In this document: positions 47,658 through 57,394 of the stretch, piece after piece
Layout of the letters: each line of letters starts with the position of its first letter
Numbering within the stretch: position 1 is the stretch's first letter
Assembly: GCA_905182195.1 (NCBI GenBank)
Contig: CAJJAW010000003.1
Coordinates: 62,001-126,000 of the forward strand
Source: Alphaproteobacteria bacterium UBA4588
GTDB lineage: Bacteria > Pseudomonadota > Alphaproteobacteria > Rhodobacterales > Rhodobacteraceae
DNA length: 64,000 bases
Direction: 5' to 3'
Notes under the pieces: generated by a model
The model's database searches: none
Seen by the model: the letters and a program-made list of their open reading frames with translations, nothing else
Told to the model about the DNA's origin: nothing
Position numbers and translations under genes: made by a program

Positions 47658-49337
47658 ATGAAATATTTTCCTATTTTCCTGAATATCGAAAATCAACACA
47701 TTGCCGTGGTGGGCGGTGGCGATGCCGCCACTGCCAAGCTCCGCTTGCTGCTCAAAACCGAGGGCCAGATCACAGTCTATGATGATGCCCCTGCCCCAGA
47801 AATTATGACATGGGCTGACGCGGGGCTTTTGACCGTCTCGCCGGCCCCTTTGAGCGTTGAGCAGGCGCGCCATGCCTCCCTGATCTATGCCGCCGCCGAA
47901 GAGGACAGCCGCGACGCTGCCACGCACCAAATCGCAACAGACGCCAGCACCCTGTTCAATTGGGTCGACAACCTGAAAAACTCCGATTTCATCACCCCAG
48001 CGATCGTTGACCGGGACCCAGTGACCATCGCCATAGGGACCGAGGGAGCAGCACCTGTTGTCGCCCGCGCCATCAAGCGTGATATTGAAGGCCGTCTACC
48101 ACAAGCCTTGGGAAAATTGGCAAAAATCGGCCAAGCCTTCCGCCCCCATGCCGATGCCCTGACCTTTGGCCGAGTGCGGCGCGATTTCTGGTCGGCCTTC
48201 TACTTTGGGTCTGGCTCCGCCGCCTATGACGCCACCGGTCCGGAGGGCGCTCAGGCAGCCTTGGATAAGCTGTTGCAGGATTTCACCCAGCAGGCCCCAA
48301 AGCCGGGACATGTGGATTTCGTGGGCGCAGGCCCCGGTGATCCGACTCTGCTCACCTATAAGGCCCGCATGCTGCTACATGAAGCCGATGTGGTGCTCTA
48401 TGACCGGCTGGTTGATCCGCGTATTTTGGAATTAGCCCGACGTGAGGCCCTGCTGATTGAAGTGGGTAAAACCGGCTTTGGGTCTTCTATGGCGCAAAGT
48501 GAGATCAATCAGCTGATCATTGATCATGTGGGCCGTGGCGCGCAGGTGGTAAGGCTCAAATCCGGTGATCCATCGGTCTTTGGGCGCTTGGATGAAGAAT
48601 TAGAAGCCATCGCCGCCCATGATATCTCTCATAGCATCGTGCCGGGCATCACCGCAGCCTCTGCGGCCGCCGCCAGCCTTGGCCGCAGCCTAACCCAACG
48701 TGGGCGCAACTCCAGCGTCAGGTTGATCACAGGTCATCATATGGCCGGGTTTACAGACCACGATTGGGGCAGTATGGCCGAGCCGGACGTTGTGGCCGCA
48801 ATCTATATGGGCAAGAAAGCTGCACGCTTCATTCAAGGCCGCTTGATGATGCATGGCGCGGATCCTGAAACGCCAATCTCTGTGGTCGAAAACGTCTCAC
48901 GCCCGGATCAAAGGACTATTTCAACGCAGCTAAAGCTTCTCCCACATGCCGTCAGAGATCTCACCGGTCCTGTCGTGCTTCTTTATGGAGTTTACCCACG
49001 CACAAAATCTATAAAAATTATTTTAGAACAAGTTCTGAAGATGCAATTAAACTCATTTTCTAAGGTGGTCACCGCGAATGATCTGCGCTCAGGTGAGGTC
49101 ATCTATATGACCTTAAACGGTGGATGGGTTGACCAGTTAAGCGATGCCGCCGTGATTACCGATCCCGATCTTGCCAAGGCCAGCCTTGCCTTTGCAGAGG
49201 GTCAAACTGATGTCGCAGTGGGTGCCTATTTGAGTGATGTAACAGACCACGCAACCGGCCCAATCGCCACACATTTTCGTGATAAGTTTCGCAGCCACGG
49301 CCCTTCGAACTACGCCCATGGCAAACAGGAGATTTAA
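47658..49337 (+). CDS. cysG: Siroheme synthase (CysG) fused to DUF2849
   Basis: Makes siroheme for sulfite reductase. 559 residues from ATG 47658, with GGAGG at 47646-47650. Residues 1-200 are precorrin-2 dehydrogenase/ferrochelatase (VVGGGDAATAKLRLLL; INRDPV-like IVDRDPVTIAIGTEG). Residues about 215-460 are the uroporphyrinogen-III C-methyltransferase (FVGAGPGDPTLLTYKA, GITAASAAAASLG). CysG homology ends near YGVYPRT; then, after an AT-rich junction, a DUF2849 domain begins at an internal ATG (49041: KVVTANDLRSGEVIYMT...YLSDV...FRSHGPS). Normally these are two adjacent genes. A one-base change in the A-rich junction would restore a stop (TAA in both other frames), so the fusion may be real or an indel artefact. 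Confidence 0.85.
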   Translation: MKYFPIFLNIENQHIAVVGGGDAATAKLRLLLKTEGQITVYDDAPAPEIMTWADAGLLTVSPAPLSVEQARHASLIYAAAEEDSRDAATHQIATDASTLFNWVDNLKNSDFITPAIVDRDPVTIAIGTEGAAPVVARAIKRDIEGRLPQALGKLAKIGQAFRPHADALTFGRVRRDFWSAFYFGSGSAAYDATGPEGAQAALDKLLQDFTQQAPKPGHVDFVGAGPGDPTLLTYKARMLLHEADVVLYDRLVDPRILELARREALLIEVGKTGFGSSMAQSEINQLIIDHVGRGAQVVRLKSGDPSVFGRLDEELEAIAAHDISHSIVPGITAASAAAASLGRSLTQRGRNSSVRLITGHHMAGFTDHDWGSMAEPDVVAAIYMGKKAARFIQGRLMMHGADPETPISVVENVSRPDQRTISTQLKLLPHAVRDLTGPVVLLYGVYPRTKSIKIILEQVLKMQLNSFSKVVTANDLRSGEVIYMTLNGGWVDQLSDAAVITDPDLAKASLAFAEGQTDVAVGAYLSDVTDHATGPIATHFRDKFRSHGPSNYAHGKQEI

Positions 49338-49338
49338 G

Positions 49339-51001
49339 ATGTATCGGTATTCCAGTTTTGATCAGGGTTTTGTCACCAACCGCGTGGCACAGTTTCGCGC
49401 ACAGGTAGCACGACGGCTAGACGGCAGCCTGACTGAGGATGAGTTCAAGCCCCTGCGACTAATGAATGGCCTATATCTGCAACTGCACGCCTATATGCTG
49501 CGCGTGGCCATCCCTTATGGCACGCTCAACAGCCAGCAGATGACACAATTGGCGATGATTGCAGAGCGTTGGGACAAAGGCTACGGCCACTTCACCACCC
49601 GTCAAAATATTCAATTTAACTGGCCCAAGCTGGAAGATGTCCCAGATATTTTGGAGGCTTTGGCCGAGGTTCAGATGCATGCCATTCAAACCAGCGGCAA
49701 CACCATTCGCAATGTCACCGCAGATCATTTCGCCGGTGCCGCCGCCGATGAGATTGCCGACCCCCGTCCGATTGCTGAGTTGTTGCGGCAATGGTCGACA
49801 GATCATCCAGAATTTCAATTTCTACCGCGCAAATTCAAGATAGCCGTCTGTGGCAGCTCCACCGACCGGGCCGTGACCCGCGCGCATGACATTGGCCTGC
49901 GCATCGTCAGCCAAGGAGGTAAACCCGGCTTTGAGGTGATCGTCGGAGGTGGGCTTGGCCGCACGCCGATGATTGGCAAGATCCTGCGTGACTTCCTGCC
50001 TGTGGCAGACATCCTGCCCTATGTGGAAGCAATTGTGAGCGTTTACAATTTTCTGGGACGGCGCGACAACAAATACAAAGCGCGGATCAAAATTACCGTT
50101 CATGAAAACGGGATTGAGGCGATAAAAGCCCAGGTTGAAAAGCGCTACAGCGAGATCAAACCACTCTTTCAGGGGGCCGATCAGCAGCTTTTGCGTGAGA
50201 TTGAAGAACATTTCAAAATCCCAGATTTTTCAAGCGTACAAGCCTCAAGCCTTGCAGATTTCAAAGACGAAAGCCCCGCCTTTCACACTTGGGCGGGCAC
50301 CAATCTCACCGCACATAAGGCTCGAGGGCTATGCTATTGTCTCCATCAGCTTGAAAAAGCATGGCTACACGCCTGGCGACGCGACCGCGGCACAAATGCG
50401 GGCCATGGCGCAGCTGGCGCGTGAGTTCAGCCACGACGAGCTGCGAATCTCCCATGAGCAAAATGTGATCTTGCCCCATGTTCATCGTTCAGATCTCCCC
50501 GCGGTTTATCGCACTCTGCAGGCGACAGATTTAGCCACGGCAAATATTGGGTTGATTTCGGATATTATTGCCTGCCCCGGTATGGATTATTGCGCTTTGG
50601 CCACAGCTCGCTCGATCCCCATCGCCCAACAAATCGCAACCCGCTTTGCAGAGCTGAAATTGGAGCATGATATTGGCCCACTGAAGTTAAAAATATCTGG
50701 CTGCATCAATGCCTGTGGCCATCATCATGTGGGACATATCGGCATTTTGGGCTTGGAGCGCGCAGGGATGGAAAGCTACCAAATCACCCTTGGTGGCGAT
50801 GCGGGGGCTGAGGCAAAAATAGGCTCGCGGGCCGGTCCAGGGTTTGGGGCCGACGAAATTGTGCCCGCGATCGAGCGTTTGGTGCTTGGCTATCTAGAGC
50901 TGCGGTCTGACCCCTATGAGACGTTTTTGCAAAGCTACCAACGTTTGGGCGCCGCTCCGTTCAGGGCTATGATTTACCCAGCCCAAAAAAAGGCCGCGTG
51001 A
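49339..51001 (+). pseudogene. cysI: Sulfite/nitrite reductase hemoprotein, frameshifted
   Basis: Ferredoxin-type sulfite reductase, about 553 residues when joined, reducing sulfite to sulfide. ATG 49339 lies one base after the cysG stop. The N-terminal half carries the ferredoxin-like repeats (KGYGHFTTRQNIQFNW). The frame breaks after NLTAHKAR: GGG at 50326-50328 should be GG, giving HKARGYAIVSISLKKHG. The second frame supplies the siroheme/[4Fe-4S] cysteines CPGMDYC (C-X5-C) and CINAC (C-X3-C). The lesion is therefore a one-base insertion. All other residues look conserved. Read together with the cysH truncation, the block may be decaying, or the indel is a sequencing error. Confidence 0.88.
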
Positions 51002-51036
51002 CATGCCCCGTTTGAACACAATCCTGCTGCAAAGTC

Positions 51037-51390
51037 GTGCCAGGGCAGCAGGCGTTGGAGTCATTTTTCGCGTTGATCACCGGTCCCAAACAGCATCAAT
51101 TAGCAACCCGAGCCGATCTGGCCATATTGGAAGATGATGGTGCCGGCAGGCTTAAACTCAACCCATTGGCTAATTGGAGAAAAACGAATCTTGCCGCCTA
51201 TTTTGAACACCACAACCTTCCCCGCCAACTGCTCAGGAACAAGTGCTATCACTCCATTGGCTGCGCACCGTGCACCTTCAAAGTGACGCCCAGCATGGAC
51301 TACCGTGCAGGACGATGCGCGGGCAAGACCAAAACAGAATGTGGAATTCATTTTCCGTCCAAAGCACATAAGCAGTCAGGGGCCCCATGA
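51037..51390 (+). pseudogene. cysH: Truncated (phospho)adenylyl-sulfate reductase
   Basis: Only the C-terminal half of CysH is left. The frame reads SCCKVVPGQQALESFFALITG from about 51025, then RLKLNPLANW, SIGCAPCTF and the catalytic ECGIHF end. The cluster cysteines CC...CAPC and the nucleophile Cys are kept. The N-terminal nucleotide-binding half (SFGAES and LDT-type motifs, roughly 110 residues) is missing. ATG CCC CGT TTG AAC at 51003, directly after cysI, may be the old start; it is in another frame, which suggests an internal deletion joining codon 5 to the CC motif. A GTG at 51037 could start a 117-residue product, but that could not bind the sulfonucleotide. Confidence 0.8.
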
Positions 51391-51857
51391 GTATCATCGT
51401 GACAGACCACGGGTTTCGCAGCCCCATCACAGAAGACAGTGCGAATGAAAATCATCGTGGCGCGACGATAGATCTGCCATCAGATTTCAATCTGGTCGCA
51501 ATCACTCCGGAGCTTATGCAAGCTCGCTGCATTCGCATTGAGCTGCCCAGCTTTGCCGATGGACGTGGTTTCACACTCGCCATCATGCTGCGCAATCACG
51601 GCTACACGGGACATCTGCGAGCCTTTGGTCATGTTCTGGCGGATCAATATTCAATGGCGCGGCGTTCAGGGTTTGACGATGTGGAAATCAGCGTAGAACT
51701 GGCCGCACGCCAGCCTGAAGGCCAATGGCGGGAACGATCCGATTGGCGCGCACATGACTACCAATCGCGTCTGCGCCAGCCTGCCGCATACGATCCAATC
51801 GGTAAGCAATTGAACTTTTTACAGCCGGAGCGTAAACCCTCCCAGGAAACAACATGA
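51387..51857 (+). CDS. DUF934 family protein
   Basis: 156-residue protein of the DUF934 group, which in Proteobacteria accompanies cysI/cysH. Marks: IELPSFADGRGFTLAIMLR, GHLRAFGHVLADQYSMARRSGFDDVEI. No enzymatic function is established; a role in delivering reductant or assembling sulfite reductase is supposed. Its ATG overlaps the cysH stop and its stop overlaps the fpr start (ATGA), so the three are translated together. Confidence 0.88.
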   Translation: MSIIVTDHGFRSPITEDSANENHRGATIDLPSDFNLVAITPELMQARCIRIELPSFADGRGFTLAIMLRNHGYTGHLRAFGHVLADQYSMARRSGFDDVEISVELAARQPEGQWRERSDWRAHDYQSRLRQPAAYDPIGKQLNFLQPERKPSQETT

Positions 51858-52687
51858 CCGAGCACAGTACTGTGACCCTAGAGACCGCAACACCCGTGAT
51901 ATCACCTGACACCCAAACAGTGACAGAAGTTGAGCACTACACCGATAGCCTGTTTCGCTTTCGCGTGACCCGCCCCGCATCGATGCGGTTTCGTTCCGGT
52001 GAGTTTGTTATGCTCGGACTGATGGGGGATGCACATCCAGAAACCGGCAAACAAAAACCCCTGCTGCGCGCCTATTCCATTGCATCACCGGCCTGGGACG
52101 ACACATTACAGTTTTACTCTATTAAAGTAGACAACGGCCCGCTCACCAGCAAATTGCAGCACATCAAAGTGGGCGATCAGGTCATCCTGAAGCCAAAATC
52201 TGTAGGCACATTGGTGCATGACGCTTTGACACCCGCCAATCGAATTTGGTTTTTCTCAACCGGTACTGGCATAGCACCCTTTGCGTCTTTGCTTCGCGAG
52301 CCAGAAACGTATGAGCGGTTTGATGAGGTGGTTTTGACGCATTCCTGCCGCGATCTGGCAGATTTAAAGTTTGGCCAGGAGCTAATCAAGGAAGCCAGAA
52401 ACGATATTTTGATAGGCGTAGCCGCACAGCATAAATTGCGTTACTACCCAACGACGACCCGTGAGATCTCTCCTAAAATGGGACGTATCACCACTTTACT
52501 GGAAGATGGCAGCTTGTTTTCAGATTTAGGTATCGCAGGTTTTAACGCTACTAGCGACCGTGCGATGGTTTGTGGGTCAATGGGGCTGAATAGCGACATG
52601 AAACGTATTCTCGAGAACTTCGGCCTGCGTGAAGGTGCTAATTCAGACCCCGGTGACTATGTGATCGAAAAAGCTTTTGTAGGATAG
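51854..52687 (+). CDS. fpr: Ferredoxin-NADP reductase
   Basis: FAD enzyme of 277 residues that transfers electrons between NADPH and ferredoxin or flavodoxin, here likely to feed the ferredoxin-dependent sulfite reductase. FAD site RAYSIASPAWDD, NADP site GTGIAPFASLLRE, and the C-terminal CGSMGLNSDMKRIL and YVIEKAFVG. It closes the cys block by an ATGA overlap. Intact. Confidence 0.93.
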   Translation: MTEHSTVTLETATPVISPDTQTVTEVEHYTDSLFRFRVTRPASMRFRSGEFVMLGLMGDAHPETGKQKPLLRAYSIASPAWDDTLQFYSIKVDNGPLTSKLQHIKVGDQVILKPKSVGTLVHDALTPANRIWFFSTGTGIAPFASLLREPETYERFDEVVLTHSCRDLADLKFGQELIKEARNDILIGVAAQHKLRYYPTTTREISPKMGRITTLLEDGSLFSDLGIAGFNATSDRAMVCGSMGLNSDMKRILENFGLREGANSDPGDYVIEKAFVG

Positions 52688-52896
52688 CTGAGGACAATTT
52701 AAAACCTTCATTTTAAAGTCTTTTCTAAAATGAAAGCCATATCCGTTAAACTTGAGATTACACGTGGCTTTTTCCACACTAAGCAACAATGCTATAATTA
52801 CACCATCATTGGGCGTTCGCTAAATATTCACCTTGAAACTATACCCTCAGGAGGCTAGATAGGCCAAATTAATTTATCCACAAAAGGACGATAGCC

Positions 52897-53442
52897 ATAG
52901 CCCGCAGACCTCACAACGCGCCTCCACAGCGCGAGACCGGACCCCGCATTAATGATCGAATTCGTGGCCCGGAGCTTCGCTTAATTGACGAAGATGGCGA
53001 AAATATCGGAGTAGTTACTCCGGAACGTGCAATGATTATGGCAGAGGATGCTGGTCTGGACTTGGTGGAAATTTCCCCAAACGCAAACCCACCCGTATGC
53101 AAAATCATGGATTTTGGGAAATTCAAGTATGAAACACAGAAGAAAGAAGCAGAAGCACGGAAGAAGCAAAAGATAATTGAGATTAAGGAAGTCAAATTCC
53201 GGCCAAATACTGATAAGCATGACTATGAAGTAAAAATGCGTAATGTGTTTAAGTTTTTGGAAAATGGCGACAAAGCAAAAATTACGCTACGATTTAAGGG
53301 CCGTGAAATGGCGCATCAAGAGTTGGGTCGTCAGCTCTTACTTCGCGTTGCTGAAGATACTAAAGAAATTGGTAAAGTTGAAAACATGCCAAAGATGGAA
53401 GGACGCCAGATGATTATGCTCATCGGCCCCCTACCCAAGTAA
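52897..53442 (+). CDS. infC: Translation initiation factor IF-3, ATA start codon
   Basis: 181-residue IF-3 ([20 protein letters not shown] at the start; middle [21 protein letters not shown]-terminal [12 protein letters not shown] and [10 protein letters not shown]). No ATG, GTG or TTG exists where homology starts. The ATA at 52897 is in frame and has AAGGA at 52884-52888, eight bases upstream; ATA 52891 is too close to that site. IF-3 genes are known to use AUU/AUC/AUA starts for self-repression, so this fits the family. A later ATG at 53032 would lose the N-terminal domain. A strong terminator follows. Confidence 0.92.
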   Translation: MARRPHNAPPQRETGPRINDRIRGPELRLIDEDGENIGVVTPERAMIMAEDAGLDLVEISPNANPPVCKIMDFGKFKYETQKKEAEARKKQKIIEIKEVKFRPNTDKHDYEVKMRNVFKFLENGDKAKITLRFKGREMAHQELGRQLLLRVAEDTKEIGKVENMPKMEGRQMIMLIGPLPK

Positions 53443-53466
53443 TTTAGTTTAAATATCAGCTTTGGA

Positions 53467-53494
53467 AGCCCGGGGAGTGACCTCCGGGCTTTTT
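53467..53494 (+). terminator. Rho-independent terminator after infC
   Basis: AGCCCGG (53467-53473) pairs with CCGGGCT (53484-53490), two further GG/CC pairs tighten the loop, and a T run follows to 53494. It is 25 bp after the infC stop. Confidence 0.85.
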
Positions 53495-53600
53495 CGTTTT
53501 GAATCCCACTTGCTACAACTCTTCTTTTTACCGACGGGGTTGTACTTCAGGCCGGGTTGGATCAGAAATCGGTCAATTAAGTTAAATAGGATGAATTGAA

Positions 53601-54800
53601 ATGGCCGAACTCAAACCACAACTTGCAGACTTTAACTGGCAGGACCCGTTCTTACTGGAAAATCAGTTGAATGAAGATGACCGCATGCTGCGGGACGCAG
53701 CTGCACAATTCGCGCAGAATGAATTGCAGCCATTGGTGATTGAAGCCTACCGTGAAGCACGTGTGAGTCCAGAATTATTCCCCAAAATGGGCGAAGCAGG
53801 ACTGTTGGGGGCCACAATCCCTGAAGAATATGGTGGCTTTGGTGCGAGCTATACCGCCTATGGCTTGATTGCGCGCGAAATTGAACGCGTGGACAGCGGC
53901 TATCGATCAATGATGTCCGTGCAGTCCTCTTTGGTGATTTACCCGATCCACGCCTACGGCAGTGAAACCCAGAGAAAAAAATTCCTTCCAGGCCTGTGCT
54001 CTGGAAAATTAATTGGCTGTTTCGGCCTAACTGAACCCGATGCGGGATCTGACCCGGCAGGTATGAAGACGCGAGCAATAAAAACGGCGACGGGATACCG
54101 CCTCACCGGTTCTAAAATGTGGATTTCAAACGCGCCTATTGCCGATGTTTTCATTATTTGGGCCAAATCTGAAGAACATGGCGGCACAATTAGAGGTTTC
54201 ATTCTAGAAAAGGGAATGAAGGGTCTGACGGCTCCAAAGATTGGTGGAAAATTGTCCTTGCGTGCCTCAGTCACCGGCGAAATTGTAATGGATGAAGTTG
54301 AGGTTGGTGACGACTCTCTGTTACCGAATGTTCAAGGACTTAAGGGACCGTTTGGATGCCTTAACCGCGCTCGCTACGGGATTTCCTGGGGTGTTTTAGG
54401 CGCAGCAGAATTTTGTTGGCACTCTGCTCTGCAATATGGGCAAGATAGGAAACAATTTGGAAAACCACTTGCTCAAACTCAATTATTTCAGAAAAAACTA
54501 GCCGATATGCAAACCGAAATCTCGCTGGGACTGCAATCTGTATTTCGCTTGGGTCAGATGATGGATGACGGCACAGCCAGCCCCGAGCTGATTAGCCTTA
54601 TGAAGCGCAATAATTGTGGCAAAGCACTTGATATCGCACGTATCAGCCGGGATATGCATGGTGGCAATGGTATCTCAGAAGACTTCCAGATAATGCGGCA
54701 TGCAGCTAATTTAGAAACAGTGAACACCTATGAGGGGACCCATGATGTACATGCTCTTATCTTAGGGCGTGCGCAAACTGGGCTGCAGGCCTTCTTCTGA
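53601..54800 (+). CDS. gcdH: Glutaryl-CoA dehydrogenase
   Basis: Decarboxylating acyl-CoA dehydrogenase of 399 residues: glutaryl-CoA to crotonyl-CoA and CO2, in lysine/tryptophan breakdown. Typical marks are [19 protein letters not shown] at the start, [20 protein letters not shown], and the catalytic Glu near residue 378 in [20 protein letters not shown]. The usual partner CoA-transferase and LysR regulator are not beside it. It stands alone between the infC terminator and the sucC operator region. Confidence 0.95.
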   Translation: MAELKPQLADFNWQDPFLLENQLNEDDRMLRDAAAQFAQNELQPLVIEAYREARVSPELFPKMGEAGLLGATIPEEYGGFGASYTAYGLIAREIERVDSGYRSMMSVQSSLVIYPIHAYGSETQRKKFLPGLCSGKLIGCFGLTEPDAGSDPAGMKTRAIKTATGYRLTGSKMWISNAPIADVFIIWAKSEEHGGTIRGFILEKGMKGLTAPKIGGKLSLRASVTGEIVMDEVEVGDDSLLPNVQGLKGPFGCLNRARYGISWGVLGAAEFCWHSALQYGQDRKQFGKPLAQTQLFQKKLADMQTEISLGLQSVFRLGQMMDDGTASPELISLMKRNNCGKALDIARISRDMHGGNGISEDFQIMRHAANLETVNTYEGTHDVHALILGRAQTGLQAFF

Positions 54801-54856
54801 AATAGACCTCTGTTTCAAATCTTTACATTAACGCTCTATCTTCCTATTCAAACAAT

Positions 54857-54901
54857 GTACATTTGTGATCACATAAAAATTAACTGTGATCACAAATGTA
54901 C
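54857..54901. promoter_or_regulatory. 17-bp perfect inverted repeat with two TGTGATCACA palindromes
   Basis: Left arm 54857-54873 and right arm 54885-54901 are exact reverse complements around an 11-base AT spacer. Each arm contains the self-complementary TGTGATCACA (54864-54873 and 54885-54894), with centres 21 bp apart, i.e. two helical turns. It lies 56 bp after the gcdH stop and 87 bp before the sucC ATG. No T run follows, so a paired operator is favoured over a terminator. The binding protein is unknown; the half-site resembles CRP-type TGTGA or GntR-type operators. Confidence 0.65.
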
Positions 54902-54987
54902 GAAAAATAGTATTTTAAAAAAATAGCTATATTGCAGAATTTAAAATGCCTTAAAGGTGCTAAAGAACAAACTGTGGGATCATCTCT

Positions 54988-56184
54988 ATGAACATTCACG
55001 AGTATCAAGCCAAAGCGCTCCTTCGCGGCTACGGCGTACCAGTTAGCGACGGCAGGATTGTACTACGAGCAGATGAAGCCAAAGCGGCGGCAAGCGAAAT
55101 GGGCGGCCCGCTTTGGGTTGTTAAGGCGCAAATCCACGCAGGCGGCCGTGGCAAAGGCAGCTTTATAGAATCTGACGCAGGCAATTCTGGAGGTGTACGT
55201 CTGGCTCGCTCTGTTGAGGAAGCTGAAAAAGCAGCTAAAGCCATGCTAGGCCGCACTTTGGTTACTAAGCAGACCGGTCCATCTGGCAAACTGGTAAACC
55301 GCATATATATCGAAGATGGCTCAGGCATCGAGAAAGAATTCTATTTGGCAATTTTAGTGGATCGCCAGTCTAGCCGTATTTCTTTTGTAGCATCTACCGA
55401 AGGTGGCATGGATATAGAAGAGGTGGCAAAATCCACTCCAGAGAAAATTCTTTCCTTCCCCGTCGATCCCGCTTCAGGCTACCAAGGTTACCATGGCCGC
55501 CGTATTGCATTCAACTTAGGCCTAGACAGCAAGCAAACAAAGCAATGCGTAGCTTTGATGGGCAAACTATATCACCTGTTTGTCGATAAAGACATGGAAA
55601 TGCTTGAAATTAACCCACTAATAATCTCCGACAGTGGCGACCTAAAATGCCTAGATGCCAAAATGAGTTTTGACGGAAATGCTATGTATCGACACCGTGA
55701 TATTGCTGAACTTCGCGATACCACTGAAGAAGACCCAAAAGAGCTAGAAGCCAGCAAATACGACCTGAACTATATAGCTCTAGATGGTCAAATTGGCTGC
55801 ATGGTAAATGGCGCCGGCCTGGCAATGGCAACCATGGACATAATCAAACTCTATGGTGCAGAACCTGCAAACTTCCTTGACGTCGGCGGTGGTGCCACCA
55901 AAGAGAGGGTCACCGAAGCATTCAAAATCATTACTTCTGACCCCCAAGTTAAAGGCATATTAGTCAATATCTTTGGCGGTATTATGCGTTGTGATGTGAT
56001 TGCTGAGGGTGTGGTCTCCGCAGTGAAGGAAGTGGGCCTTAAAGTGCCGCTTGTCGTGCGTTTAGAAGGTACCAATGTTGAAGAGGGTAAACGCATCATC
56101 ACCGAGAGCAACCTGAACGTGATAGCCGCCGATGACTTGAAAGACGGCGCGCAGAAAATTGTGGCAGCTGTTAAAGCTTTATGA
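54988..56184 (+). CDS. sucC: Succinyl-CoA synthetase beta subunit (ADP-forming)
   Basis: ATP-grasp subunit of 398 residues that couples succinyl-CoA cleavage to ATP formation. [19 protein letters not shown] at the start, [28 protein letters not shown] and [15 protein letters not shown] are all present. Full length. It begins the suc run (sucC-sucD-sucA-sucB-lpd) and lies just downstream of the large inverted repeat. Confidence 0.97.
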   Translation: MNIHEYQAKALLRGYGVPVSDGRIVLRADEAKAAASEMGGPLWVVKAQIHAGGRGKGSFIESDAGNSGGVRLARSVEEAEKAAKAMLGRTLVTKQTGPSGKLVNRIYIEDGSGIEKEFYLAILVDRQSSRISFVASTEGGMDIEEVAKSTPEKILSFPVDPASGYQGYHGRRIAFNLGLDSKQTKQCVALMGKLYHLFVDKDMEMLEINPLIISDSGDLKCLDAKMSFDGNAMYRHRDIAELRDTTEEDPKELEASKYDLNYIALDGQIGCMVNGAGLAMATMDIIKLYGAEPANFLDVGGGATKERVTEAFKIITSDPQVKGILVNIFGGIMRCDVIAEGVVSAVKEVGLKVPLVVRLEGTNVEEGKRIITESNLNVIAADDLKDGAQKIVAAVKAL

Positions 56185-56291
56185 AAAAACGTAACTAGTG
56201 ACGCCAAACTCATCACCTTGGATACTGGGTCCAAAAACCAGAGATTTTTTTTTGCGCAACCGTTTCCAAATATATTAATTAGGAGCGCCTC

Positions 56292-57173
56292 ATGGCCGTA
56301 CTCATTGACGAAAACACTAAAGTTATCTGCCAAGGATTCACTGGAAGCCAGGGTACGTTTCACTCAGAACAAGCCATCACCTATGGTACCAAAATGGTTG
56401 GTGGTGTGACACCCGGCAAAGGTGGGCAATCACACCTAAACCTACCAGTGTTCAACTCTGTGCACGAGGCAAAAGCCATAACAGAAGCCAATGCGACTGT
56501 GATTTACGTCCCACCACCCTTTGCTGCAGATTCAATTCTCGAGGCAATTGACGCACAAATGGAGGTGATTGTTTGTATAACTGAGGGAATTCCTGTGCTG
56601 GACATGATGCGGGTCAAACGTGCGTTGGAGGGCTCCTCCAGCCGGTTAATTGGCCCAAACTGCCCAGGCGTGATTACACCAGACGCCTGCAAAATAGGCA
56701 TTATGCCGGGACACATCCACCGTCGTGGCTCTGTAGGAGTAGTGTCACGCTCAGGCACGCTTACCTATGAAGCCGTGAAGCAAACAACTGACGTGGGCTT
56801 GGGCCAGTCCACCTGTGTTGGAATAGGTGGCGATCCTATTAAAGGAACAGAGCATATTGACGTGTTGGAATGGTTTTTAGCGGATAACGAGACACAAAGC
56901 ATTATCATGATTGGTGAAATTGGTGGTTCAGCCGAGGAAGAAGCAGCACAGTTTTTATCCGACGAAAAGAAAAAAGGCCGTTGGAAGCCAACAGCCGGAT
57001 TTATTGCTGGCCGCACAGCCCCTCCCGGTCGACGTATGGGCCATGCTGGCGCAATTGTTGCCGGTGGCAAAGGCGGAGCAGACGATAAAATCGAAGCTAT
57101 GAAAATAGCCGGTATTACCGTGGCCGAAAGCCCCGCTGGTTTAGGAGAAGCTGTTTTGAAAGCGATTGGTTAA
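56292..57173 (+). CDS. sucD: Succinyl-CoA synthetase alpha subunit
   Basis: CoA-binding, phosphohistidine-carrying subunit, 293 residues. [15 protein letters not shown] at 14-28, [31 protein letters not shown] and the active-site histidine loop [17 protein letters not shown] 56292 has AGGAGCG at 56280-56286. The gap of 107 bp to sucC holds no clear terminator, so both are probably one transcript. Confidence 0.97.
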   Translation: MAVLIDENTKVICQGFTGSQGTFHSEQAITYGTKMVGGVTPGKGGQSHLNLPVFNSVHEAKAITEANATVIYVPPPFAADSILEAIDAQMEVIVCITEGIPVLDMMRVKRALEGSSSRLIGPNCPGVITPDACKIGIMPGHIHRRGSVGVVSRSGTLTYEAVKQTTDVGLGQSTCVGIGGDPIKGTEHIDVLEWFLADNETQSIIMIGEIGGSAEEEAAQFLSDEKKKGRWKPTAGFIAGRTAPPGRRMGHAGAIVAGGKGGADDKIEAMKIAGITVAESPAGLGEAVLKAIG

Positions 57174-57394
57174 GCTAATGCAGGCGTCTAAGTGTTCAAC
57201 ATTTAATCCTACTACAGCATCGGTGGGCGCGCCGCCTAACTTTATATTAAGAGATGAACCAACACTCCCACGCCATAATCATAAGTTTTTGTACCCCTTC
57301 AACTGTGCCAGACAGTTTATGGAACCAGCATGTCACACTTTTAGTCAGATAAAATACGCTTAAAAAATTCTAGTTCTCACCAAGGTAGCAATCG

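Noticed and set aside
50135-51001. Second half of cysI as an independent nitrite/sulfite reductase
   Set aside because: It lacks the first ferredoxin-like half, has no start site, and joins cleanly to the first half by removing one G.
52707-52734. TTCATTTTA/TAAAATGAA hairpin after fpr as a terminator
   Set aside because: The stem is AT-only and has no T tract; it could equally be part of the infC leader, so it is not called.
54857-54901. Inverted repeat as the gcdH terminator
   Set aside because: No T run follows either arm, and the internal palindromes with 21-bp phasing fit operators better.
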